Source: an uncultured Eggerthellaceae bacterium (GTDB taxonomy: Bacteria; Actinomycetota; Coriobacteriia; Coriobacteriales; Eggerthellaceae). Taken from it: a DNA stretch of 25,401 nucleotides. Shown in pieces: positions 1 through 6,496 of this stretch (position 1 is the stretch's first letter; every line of letters begins with the position of its first letter). The notes below the pieces were generated by a model. The model was not told where the DNA came from. It searched no databases and saw only the letters and a list, made by a program, of their open reading frames with translations. Made by a program: the position numbers and the translations under genes. The DNA is taken from the NCBI GenBank assembly GCA_934623455.1, contig CAKTVK010000023.1, positions 1-25,401 of the forward strand. The letters run 5' to 3'.

Positions 1-657
1 GAGCATTTTGATTCGACTATCGAAGTTGGCATGAGCTTGAACGACGGCGTTGAGCTTTTGCCCCGTTTGGTGAAGAAGTTCCACGATATTCACCCTGAAG
101 CGATGGTTCATTTGGACGCGGGCTATGAGCCCGAGCTTATTTCGAAACTGAAAAGCGGAAAGCTCGATTTTGCCCTATTGGAAAACCAGCCCATTGAGGA
201 CGAAATATCGCGTGAAACCTTGGGGTACAAAAAGCTTTGCTTTGTTGCACCCATGAAAGCGCCTTATGATTGCACGCCGCAGCCTGTGCCCATAAGCAAG
301 CTTTTGCAGTGGCCCATGATCATCTACGAATGGAACTCGGGCCGCCACATGGTGGGCAACAGGCATTTCCGTGAGCGTTACGGCATTTCGCTGACCGATC
401 ACAACATGGTTGCGCGCTTCGATACGCATGAGGCAATGATCAATGGTGTGCGCGCAGGTCTTGGCTGGGGGACGGTTCCCGAATGCATTATGGAGCGCTA
501 CAAGCACGATGCCGGGCTGTTGTGGTTCGAGGTCGATACCGACCCTATGCTGTATCCCGTTGATATCTCGTGGCATACCGACCATGTGATTTCTCCCTTG
601 GCGTTGGAGTTCAAAGATTTCATACGGGAAAACCTTCCCGTGGGCTACTTCCGCTGA
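1..657 (+). CDS. LysR-type transcriptional regulator, C-terminal effector domain (5' end outside window)
   Basis: The reading frame is open from the first base, so the N-terminal DNA-binding helix-turn-helix lies upstream of the window. The 218 visible residues look like a LysR substrate-binding domain (periplasmic-binding-protein fold): an early E-x-G-x-S-L-N-D-G segment, a middle LPRLVKKFHDIHPEAMVHL stretch typical of the first lobe, LDFALLENQP, and an AGLGWGTVPECI segment typical of the second lobe. Family members bind a small effector and regulate a nearby promoter, often of catabolic genes. Its stop is a tandem TGA-TAA, followed 57 bases later by a good terminator, so it appears to be transcribed separately from the molybdoenzyme genes downstream. 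It could still control them. The effector cannot be deduced. Family call is fairly sure; target is inference. Confidence 0.8.
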   Translation, partial: EHFDSTIEVGMSLNDGVELLPRLVKKFHDIHPEAMVHLDAGYEPELISKLKSGKLDFALLENQPIEDEISRETLGYKKLCFVAPMKAPYDCTPQPVPISKLLQWPMIIYEWNSGRHMVGNRHFRERYGISLTDHNMVARFDTHEAMINGVRAGLGWGTVPECIMERYKHDAGLLWFEVDTDPMLYPVDISWHTDHVISPLALEFKDFIRENLPVGYFR

Positions 658-716
658 TAAAAAGCGAATTTCCTGATTGCTCGTTATCCTGCGACGCAAT
701 GCATCATTCCATTTTT

Positions 717-744
717 GCTGCATTCCTTTGGGGTGCAGCTTTTT
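717..744 (+). terminator. Intrinsic terminator after the LysR gene
   Basis: GCTGCATTCC (717-726) pairs with GGGGTGCAGC (730-739) through a 3-base loop, with two G-T pairs inside, and is followed directly by TTTTT. This is a classic Rho-independent terminator for the LysR gene. Confidence 0.85.
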
Positions 745-782
745 CTTGCAGATAGGGGCGGTGTTCTGTTCAGGTAGAAAAA

Positions 783-799
783 CTTATCAGCTGCATAAG
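783..799. promoter_or_regulatory. Palindrome CTTAT-N7-ATAAG, possible LysR-type operator
   Basis: CTTAT (783-787) and ATAAG (795-799) flank CAGCTGC. The T-rich/A-rich dyad around a short core resembles the T-N11-A class of sites bound by LysR regulators, and a LysR gene ends just upstream. The binding assignment is inference. Confidence 0.35.
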
Positions 800-835
800 C
801 TAATTCTGACAGCCATTTCTATGAAGACTCTTCTC

Positions 836-1037
836 CGGCGCTCTTAATGCGACTATTGTTTTATCCAGCAAGAACGAGCGCCGCAAACCCCCCGCGGACA
901 GCTCGGTTCGCTTTGCACGGGTGGAATGTGCAGCCCGTCCGCGCGAAGCGAGCACTCTTCGAACACCTACATATTCTTCCTTCTAGGATGCGCCGCTTCC
1001 CCTCCTCCCCCTCTCTTCGCGGCGCATCCTCTTTTTG
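836..1037 (+). ncRNA. Candidate structured RNA with its own terminator
   Basis: Three successive strong inverted repeats lie in about 200 bases: CGGCGCTC/GAGCGCCG (836-843 with 876-883); GCTCGGTTCGC with GCGAAGCGAGC (901-911 with 943-953, one mismatch), enclosing ACGGG/CCCGT (917-921 with 934-938); and a perfect 12-bp terminator stem (985-996 with 1019-1030) followed by CTTTTTG. The pattern fits a stand-alone structured transcript or a long terminated leader. I found no good promoter just upstream and it matches no riboswitch, 6S, SRP or tmRNA pattern I know. Confidence 0.35.
985..1036 (+). terminator. Terminator hairpin with CU-rich 22-base loop
   Basis: AGGATGCGCCGC (985-996) is perfectly complementary to GCGGCGCATCCT (1019-1030), followed by CTTTTT. 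The 22-base loop is entirely C and T on the plus strand and contains CCTCC, complementary to a Shine-Dalgarno core. The plus-strand orientation is set by the T run. Confidence 0.7.
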
Positions 1038-1200
1038 TCCCCGCTTGCAATTTTTTGTCTTTCGAAACGGCTCTCTCAAGGCGTGCTAAAGCAGTCGTTC
1101 GCGGTAAACGGCTGCATTTCGCATACAGACGGTACCGAATCGGCGGCAAGCGGCAGTTGCGCTGAAAACACCGCAATCTTCATCGAATCCTTCTTTTGCT

Positions 1201-1239
1201 GTAAAGCAACCTTTACTGCCGCTGTAAAGTTAACTTTCC
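1201..1239. promoter_or_regulatory. Tandem palindromic operators (GTAAAG/CTTTAC type)
   Basis: The first site is GTAAAG-CAAC-CTTTAC (1201-1216). The second contains the perfect 12-bp palindrome AAAGTTAACTTT (1226-1237). Their centres are 23 bp apart, close to two helical turns, and a third TGTAAA half-site follows at 1241-1246. This looks like a double operator for a dimeric regulator about 220 bp upstream of the molybdoenzyme start. The regulator's identity is unknown. Confidence 0.45.
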
Positions 1240-1454
1240 ATGTAAAAAATCGTTTCAGCCGCGGAAGCCAATCACTGCGCCCAAACGGCCTTGAACCGTT
1301 TTCACGTCGGGTCCTGCGGCGTAGTTTATATGCGACAAACCACGGTGCCTCTCTAGGGACGAGGATCATCGCCGTGGATGGCAAACTAAATCTTGGCAAC
1401 GTGCGAACTTGCGCATTCGCACCGCGCCAGGCAATCAGAGAGAGAGGTGAACTG

Positions 1455-4046
1455 ATGGACAAGCAGGAGCTGATTGAAGAAAGCCGCAAGCGTCACGATA
1501 GCGATCGCATCTTCTACACGTCGTGCCCCGCAAATGGTTGCTGGGACTCTGCGTGCGTTTTGCGTTGCCACGTGAAAGACGGCAAAATCATTGCAATCGA
1601 GCCCGACGATTCCGTCAACAAGAACAGCAGCCGCGAGGATTGTGGCTGGGAGAACATCTGGAAGGGCCAGGTGCAGGCTCGTCCGTGCGCCATGGGCCAC
1701 TCCTGGAAAAAAGAGCTCTATGCCGAGACGCGCCTTCTTCATCCCATGAAGCGCGTGGGCGAAAAAGGTGCCGGCAAAGGCTATTTCGTGCAGATTAGCT
1801 GGGAAGAGGCGCTGGACACCATCGCCGACAAGATGAAGGAGATCAAGGAAAAGTACGGCCCCTACGGCATCTTCCATTCCCAGTACCCGAGCTTTGAGAA
1901 GAACGGCTTCCCGCTGGCTCCGTGGTGGAACGCCGGCTTCGGCGCATGGGGCGAGCATTCCTGCTCCGGCCATGCGGCGGGCGAGATGTTCCATATTGGC
2001 GTGAACATGCCCATGTGCGCCAAGGGCATCGACGACAACCTGCCCGGTTTCGAGGCATCCGACCTGTTCAACTCCAAGTTGCTGGTCATGTGGGGCATGG
2101 ATCCCGTTGTTGCTTGGTATGGCCAGACCTCCTATTACATGCAGCTTGCCCACGAATACGGCTGCAAGACGATTGTCATCGATCCGCGTTACACGCAATC
2201 TGCCGAGCTTTTGGCTGACCAGTGGATTCCCATTCGTCCCGGTACCGACCTTGCCATGATGTTGGCCGTGGCCCAGGTGCTCTATGAAGAGGACCTGTAC
2301 GACCACGAATTCGTTGACCAGTGGGTCGAAAAGGACGGCTTCGAGCAGTGGCGCGCCTACTGCATGGGCGAGGGCGACGACGGCATTAAGAAGACGCCTG
2401 AGTGGGCTGCTCCTATCTGCGCTGTTCCCGCCGAGACCATCCGCGAGTTCGCTCGCCTGTACGGCACCACCAAGCCTGTTCATCTGCAGTATTTCTACTC
2501 TTGCGCTAAGCGTCACTTGGGTGACTACTCCGCCGCGGCTGCAATGCTTTTGCAGGCTATGACCGGCAACATCGCTATCGCCGGCGGCTGCCAGACCGGT
2601 GCCTGCCTGCCCACTCCGGGCCGCATCATGACCCCGCATGCTGATTGGCAGCGCAATCCGGGCGATTACAAGGTGCCCGTGCTCTTCAACAACAACTGCC
2701 TGACCGAGATCCTGGCCACGCAGAAGGACTTCTGGGACGGCAAGATTTCTGAAGACACGTTCCGCCATCAAATCGGCTCGCCCGATGATGAGGCGCCGCT
2801 GCCCAACGTCCAGATGATCATCTTCGAGAACAACTATGCCAACAACCACTCTAACGTGAATAAGCGTTTCGGCGGCATGGCCTCCACCGAGTTCAACTGG
2901 GGCTTCCAGTGGCACATCAACCAGCCCACCGCCGAGCTGTGCGACATCATTTTGCCTGCTCCCGTATGGCAGTTCGAGGGCATGGACGAATACATGTACG
3001 GCCACCAGCGCTTTGTTTCCGGTCCGAACGGCATGCGCAACTACTTCACGTTCTGCGGCCGCGGCGCCGATTTCCCGGGCGAGGTTCGCTCCAAGGAATG
3101 GGTGTGGACCGAGATCGCAAAGCGCTTGGGCGTTGCCGAGCAGTACAACCCGCGCATGCTCGACGTTGACGCCGAACACTGGGTGGATGCTCAAGAGGCC
3201 GTCTACAAAGAGGCCATTGAGCAGTGGGCCGCCAACGAGCGCTACATGCAGTATCTGGGCTTCACTGAGCCGGTGACCTACGAGTATATGTGCGAGCATC
3301 CCGTGGTGCGCATCGATACCGTTGCCCCCTACCACGCCTTCAAGAAGCAGATGGACGCGGGCGTGAGCCCCTTCCACACCCCCTCGGGCAAGGTAGAGTT
3401 CGTTTCCAACTTTGTGAAGAACAACGACATGACCAAGACTCGTTGGCGTGGACAGTTCGATCCCATGCCCGTGTGGCATCCCAGCTACCTGGAAAGCGAC
3501 ATTGGCCATGCGTCCAACGACGGCTTCTACAACCCGAAGGTGGACAAGTACCCGCTGTCTTTGGTTTCCCCCGTTTCCGTCTACCGCCAGCACTCCAGCA
3601 ACGATAACAACCCGTTCATGCGCGAGGACTGCTACCGCCATGGCGTGTGGATTTCCGCCGTTGACGCTCAGGCGCGCGGCATCAAGGACGGCGACCTGTG
3701 CCGCGTGTACAGTGATCGCGGCGAGGCGATGATGGCGGCTTACGTGACCAGCCGTATGATGCCCGGCACCGCGGCCATCCATCACGGCGCATGGTTCCAG
3801 ACTAACGGCGAGCAGGCCGAGATGAACCAGTTTGGCCAGGACATGCGTGGCACGCCCAACATTCTGCTCGATGACGCGCACCTGCCGCACATCTTGGGCG
3901 CTTTGATTATTGCCGGCCTGGTCAACGTTGAGAAAGTCGCTGATGGCGATGTCGAAGGCTTCGGTTCCGAGGCTCAGCGTGGCGGCATGCGTGGCGCGCG
4001 CGTTGCCCTGAAGGTTCGCCAGGCTCTGGGCGAGAAGGAGATGTAA
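1455..4046 (+). CDS. Molybdopterin-dependent oxidoreductase, DmsA-like catalytic subunit
   Basis: 863-residue enzyme of the DMSO-reductase superfamily, binding a bis-pyranopterin molybdenum cofactor and reducing an unknown substrate. ATG 1455 is chosen because GAGAGAGGTGA lies just ahead; the frame stays open upstream but has no ribosome site there. Near the N-terminus, Cys24, Cys29 and Cys34 plus Cys78 (RPCAMG) are placed to hold an FS0 [4Fe-4S] cluster. MKRVGEKGAGKG and ISWEEALD follow as in DmsA. WGEHS (about 165-169) aligns with the DmsA segment that carries the Mo-ligating Ser, making Ser169 the likely ligand. The cofactor-binding C-terminal domain starts near residue 697. There is no twin-arginine signal, so it is probably cytoplasmic. 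Catechol dehydroxylases of gut Eggerthellaceae are distant alternatives; substrate unknown. It is followed after 3 bases by its Fe-S partner. Confidence 0.9.
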   Translation: MDKQELIEESRKRHDSDRIFYTSCPANGCWDSACVLRCHVKDGKIIAIEPDDSVNKNSSREDCGWENIWKGQVQARPCAMGHSWKKELYAETRLLHPMKRVGEKGAGKGYFVQISWEEALDTIADKMKEIKEKYGPYGIFHSQYPSFEKNGFPLAPWWNAGFGAWGEHSCSGHAAGEMFHIGVNMPMCAKGIDDNLPGFEASDLFNSKLLVMWGMDPVVAWYGQTSYYMQLAHEYGCKTIVIDPRYTQSAELLADQWIPIRPGTDLAMMLAVAQVLYEEDLYDHEFVDQWVEKDGFEQWRAYCMGEGDDGIKKTPEWAAPICAVPAETIREFARLYGTTKPVHLQYFYSCAKRHLGDYSAAAAMLLQAMTGNIAIAGGCQTGACLPTPGRIMTPHADWQRNPGDYKVPVLFNNNCLTEILATQKDFWDGKISEDTFRHQIGSPDDEAPLPNVQMIIFENNYANNHSNVNKRFGGMASTEFNWGFQWHINQPTAELCDIILPAPVWQFEGMDEYMYGHQRFVSGPNGMRNYFTFCGRGADFPGEVRSKEWVWTEIAKRLGVAEQYNPRMLDVDAEHWVDAQEAVYKEAIEQWAANERYMQYLGFTEPVTYEYMCEHPVVRIDTVAPYHAFKKQMDAGVSPFHTPSGKVEFVSNFVKNNDMTKTRWRGQFDPMPVWHPSYLESDIGHASNDGFYNPKVDKYPLSLVSPVSVYRQHSSNDNNPFMREDCYRHGVWISAVDAQARGIKDGDLCRVYSDRGEAMMAAYVTSRMMPGTAAIHHGAWFQTNGEQAEMNQFGQDMRGTPNILLDDAHLPHILGALIIAGLVNVEKVADGDVEGFGSEAQRGGMRGARVALKVRQALGEKEM

Positions 4047-4049
4047 GTC

Positions 4050-4793
4050 ATGACGCAGTATGGTTTTTTCTTTGACATGAATCGCTGCTACGCCTGCCAG
4101 GCGTGCAGCATTGCCTGCAAGGACTGGAATGGCATTGAGCCCGGCGCAGAGAAGTGGATGACCGTCTACGAATGGGAAGAGGGAACGTTTCCTCTGACCC
4201 GCCTGCACGCCTTGGCGTTCTCCTGCGGCCATTGCGAGAATCCCTCCTGCATGGCAGCTTGCGAAAACGGCGCCATCTACAAGGACGAGGAGTTCGGCGC
4301 TGTATTGGTTGACCAGGACAAATGCACGGGTTGCCGCAAGTGCTACGATGCGTGCCCCTATGGTTCTCCCAAGTTCGCAAGCGACGAGCTGGGCACCAAG
4401 ATGAGCAAATGCACCATGTGCGTTGATCGCCTGTCGGATGGTCTGGCTCCCGTTTGCACGCTGAGCTGCCCGCTGCGCGCCATGGACTTCGGACCGCTGG
4501 ACGAGCTCATTGCCAAGTACGGTGACGTTCGCTACTGTCTGGGCATGCCTGATCCGTCGATCACCAAGCCGGCGACTCTGATCTGGAATCCGCGCGAGAA
4601 GACCCCGCTTCTTCCGTACGACGTGGATGAGGCCATTGCCTTGAACCAACAGCGCGGCGACATGGGCACCATGTTCGAGAGCCCGAGTGATTTGACCTCG
4701 TTTGACCAGGGCACGATCTACCGCGACGAGCTGCGCATGAAGCACGAGTCGAATGCCGAGCTCATGCGCGCAACGCGCAACGACATGGCGTAA
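4050..4793 (+). CDS. 4Fe-4S dicluster ferredoxin-type electron-transfer subunit (DmsB-like)
   Basis: 247-residue partner of the preceding molybdoenzyme, passing electrons to its FS0 cluster. Four cysteine groups are visible: Cys13/16/19/23 (CYACQACSIAC), CGHCENPSCMAAC, CTGCRKCYDAC, and CTMC with a later CTLSC. This is the DmsB/NrfC pattern for four [4Fe-4S] clusters. Three bases separate it from the upstream stop, and GAAGGAG at the end of that gene serves as ribosome site, so the pair is translationally coupled. No DmsC- or NrfD-like membrane anchor follows; the next gene is a transporter. The complex is therefore probably soluble and takes electrons from a carrier I cannot identify. The C-terminal ~50 residues are polar without motifs. 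Confidence 0.92.
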   Translation: MTQYGFFFDMNRCYACQACSIACKDWNGIEPGAEKWMTVYEWEEGTFPLTRLHALAFSCGHCENPSCMAACENGAIYKDEEFGAVLVDQDKCTGCRKCYDACPYGSPKFASDELGTKMSKCTMCVDRLSDGLAPVCTLSCPLRAMDFGPLDELIAKYGDVRYCLGMPDPSITKPATLIWNPREKTPLLPYDVDEAIALNQQRGDMGTMFESPSDLTSFDQGTIYRDELRMKHESNAELMRATRNDMA

Positions 4794-4831
4794 TCGCGCT
4801 TGCCGCTTGCGAGTTTTGTTCTTGTTCTCAA

Positions 4832-4859
4832 GGGGAGCCTTCCCGCCGGTTGGCTCCCT
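4832..4859 (+). terminator. Weak hairpin GGGAGCC/GGCTCCC
   Basis: GGGAGCC (4833-4839) pairs with GGCTCCC (4852-4858), 12-base loop, but no T run follows. It lies 39 bases after the Fe-S gene and may be an RNA-end or processing hairpin rather than a true terminator. Confidence 0.3.
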
Positions 4860-4865
4860 GGGGAT

Positions 4866-4907
4866 TCCCTTCCAAAGCATGCGAGATTCTGCACGTTTCG
4901 GAAGGGA
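4866..4907. other. Inverted repeat TCCCTTCC/GGAAGGGA
   Basis: A perfect 8-bp repeat (4866-4873 with 4900-4907), extended by AAA/TTT with one bulged base, lies between the reductase genes and the transporter, followed by an A-rich stretch. It could end the upstream transcript or be an operator for the promoter 36 bases downstream. Confidence 0.35.
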
Positions 4908-4942
4908 GATAAAAATAGAGGATAAGGCGTCTGCGCTCCGGG

Positions 4943-4948
4943 TATAAT
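4943..4948 (+). promoter_or_regulatory. Possible -10 box TATAAT before the GntP-type gene
   Basis: A perfect TATAAT sits 64 bases ahead of the transporter start. No good -35 is visible at 16-18 bases upstream (GGATAA at 4920-4925), so an activator may be needed. Confidence 0.4.
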
Positions 4949-5011
4949 CGCGAACGCGATTTCTGGAGGTCCGGGTTGCCTTATCGGGTTTACCTTTGAA
5001 AGGGGAATTTG

Positions 5012-6343
5012 ATGGAAGTTATAGGCGTTATCGGCATTGTTGTCGGTCTCGTTATTTTCGTCATTGCATCCATGAAGGGTTGGAATGTTCTGATCACCTC
5101 CCTTATCACGGCTGCAATCATCGCACTGACCAATGGCATGGATCTTGCATCCGCGATGGTCGGCGGCGACAAATCGTATGTTACGGGCATGGCCGGCTTC
5201 GTTCAGAAGAACTTGCTGGTGTTCATGGGCGGCGCTGTCATTGGCGAGTTCATGGATAAGTCCGGCGCTGCAAAGTCCATCGCGAACGCGATCATGGGCT
5301 CGCTGGGTAAGAAGGGCCCCTTCTTCATCCTTCTGGGCATCGCGCTGGTGGGCGCTATCCTGACCTACGCCGGCGTCTCCATGTTCGTTGCTATGTTTGC
5401 ACTTATTCCGCTGGCGCGTCCGCTGTTCAAGGAATCCAACACGCCGTGGCATCTGTTCTGCGCTGCATGGTCGCTGGGTGCCTGCTCCTTTACCATGGCC
5501 ATGATCCCGGGCGTTCCCGCTGTTGCATGGATTAATGCCGCCAACGGCTGCGGCGTTTCCATGACGGCTGCTCCCATTCTGGGCATCGTGGGCTCCATCA
5601 TTGCGATTGTCGTTTCCTGCTGCTATATGAAGTTCGCCCTGAAGCGCTGCGAGGCCAAGGGTGAAGGCTACCTGCCCACCGGTGGCGAGGACAATGTCGA
5701 AGCCGCAGTCGAAGAGGACAAGAAGATTCCTTCTCTGGGTCTTTCCTTGCTGCCGCTTATCGCACTGATCGCGATTATCATCATCGGCTCCCAGTTCGGC
5801 GTGAAGAACGTCGTGTACATCGGCATGGTTGTATCTGTTGTGCTGTGCATCGCTTGCTTCTTCAAGTACCTGCCTTCCGTGCGCGACACGTTGGGTAAGG
5901 GCGCTGTGAATGCACTGGGTCCCGCAGTGTTCACCTCTGCCGCCGTTGGCGTTGGTACGGTTGCAGCTGCTTCCGTTGGCTTCACCGTTATCTACGGGGC
6001 AATCTTCAACATGCCTGGTGGCACGTATGTTTCCGCTGCTACGATGGCTGCTGCTCTGGGTGGCATTATGGGTTCCGGCTCGGGTGCTGTTGGCATTATC
6101 GCTGGCAACTTCTTGGATCCGTATCTGGCTACGGGCGTTGATCCCGCGGCACTGGCCAAGATTATCGCGACCTCCGCGACTATCGGCGGCGCGCTGCCGA
6201 ACTCCGGCGCGATGTTTGGCATGATGGCCGCCATGGGCCTGAACCACGGCAACTCTTACAAGCACATTGCCGCTATCTCCATTGGCGCAGGCTTGTGCTC
6301 CTTGATTGTCATGATCGTCCTGGCGAATATCGGAATCGCCTAA
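5012..6343 (+). CDS. GntP-family organic-anion transporter
   Basis: 443-residue, very hydrophobic protein with roughly 11-12 membrane helices, resembling GntP-family permeases (gluconate and related hydroxy-acid/H+ symporters). The GVSMFVAMFALIPLARPLF segment (near residues 125-145), the AMIPGVPAVAWINAANG loop and the GSGSGAVGI and GGALPNSGAMFG segments are consistent with this family. A charged cytoplasmic loop (about 210-235, EAAVEEDKK) divides it into two halves. ATG 5012 is chosen over the adjacent TTG at 5009, with AAAGGGGA at 4999-5006 as ribosome site. It lies downstream of the molybdoenzyme pair, so it may import that enzyme's substrate or a carbon source, but it has its own -10 box and a strong terminator. 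The substrate cannot be read from sequence. Confidence 0.78.
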   Translation: MEVIGVIGIVVGLVIFVIASMKGWNVLITSLITAAIIALTNGMDLASAMVGGDKSYVTGMAGFVQKNLLVFMGGAVIGEFMDKSGAAKSIANAIMGSLGKKGPFFILLGIALVGAILTYAGVSMFVAMFALIPLARPLFKESNTPWHLFCAAWSLGACSFTMAMIPGVPAVAWINAANGCGVSMTAAPILGIVGSIIAIVVSCCYMKFALKRCEAKGEGYLPTGGEDNVEAAVEEDKKIPSLGLSLLPLIALIAIIIIGSQFGVKNVVYIGMVVSVVLCIACFFKYLPSVRDTLGKGAVNALGPAVFTSAAVGVGTVAAASVGFTVIYGAIFNMPGGTYVSAATMAAALGGIMGSGSGAVGIIAGNFLDPYLATGVDPAALAKIIATSATIGGALPNSGAMFGMMAAMGLNHGNSYKHIAAISIGAGLCSLIVMIVLANIGIA

Positions 6344-6353
6344 ATGCTCTAAT

Positions 6354-6387
6354 GGAGTCCCGCGCGGCGGCGTGGGACTCCGCTTTT
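6354..6387 (+). terminator. Strong intrinsic terminator after the GntP-type gene
   Basis: GGAGTCCCGCGC (6354-6365) pairs with GCGTGGGACTCC (6370-6381) through a GGCG tetraloop, with one G-T pair, followed by GCTTTT. It cleanly separates this gene from the next permease. Confidence 0.88.
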
Positions 6388-6413
6388 CAACCCCACAATC
6401 ATCTAATTCAAAA

Positions 6414-6469
6414 GCGTGCTTGTGCACGCATCTCCAAGCGCTTTGTGTCCAAAGCTCTGGGAGATGCGT
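6414..6469 (+). promoter_or_regulatory. Overlapping alternative hairpins in the permease leader
   Basis: Hairpin 1 is GCGTGC-TTGT-GCACGC (6414-6429). Hairpin 2 joins ACGCATCTCC (6426-6435) with GGAGATGCGT (6460-6469) and has an inner GCTTTG/CAAAGC stem with a TGTC loop. They share bases 6426-6429, so full forms are mutually exclusive. Hairpin 2 buries a GGGAG just ahead of an in-frame ATG at 6470. This could be a translational switch; no known riboswitch class was recognised. Confidence 0.4.
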
Positions 6470-6496
6470 ATGCCAAAAGGGGAGGGTGTTTCTAAA

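Larger units (their letters stand above)
658..1454. other. 797-bp gene-free region upstream of the molybdoenzyme operon
   Basis: No convincing coding sequence is present; short open frames lack ribosome-binding sites and protein-like composition. It holds a terminator (717-744), a LysR-like palindrome (783-799), a set of hairpins ending in a second terminator (836-1037), tandem AAAG/CTTT palindromes (1201-1239) and a possible leader hairpin CCACGG/CCGTGG (1340-1345 with 1372-1377). A weak promoter possibility is TTCACG (1301-1306) with TTTATA (1325-1330), 18-base spacer. Confidence 0.6.

Noticed and set aside
1035..1454. N-terminal extension of the molybdoenzyme by 140 residues
   Set aside because: The extra sequence crosses a terminator tail and operator-like palindromes, lacks a twin-arginine signal and any ribosome site, while ATG 1455 has a good one.
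1386..4880. A 1164-residue minus-strand open frame opposite the molybdoenzyme genes
   Set aside because: It is a mirror of strongly codon-biased plus-strand genes; the translation is low-complexity His/Ala/Val-rich with no domain and no ribosome site. The same applies to the long minus-strand frames at 4718-6427, 17589-19202 and 19956-22055.
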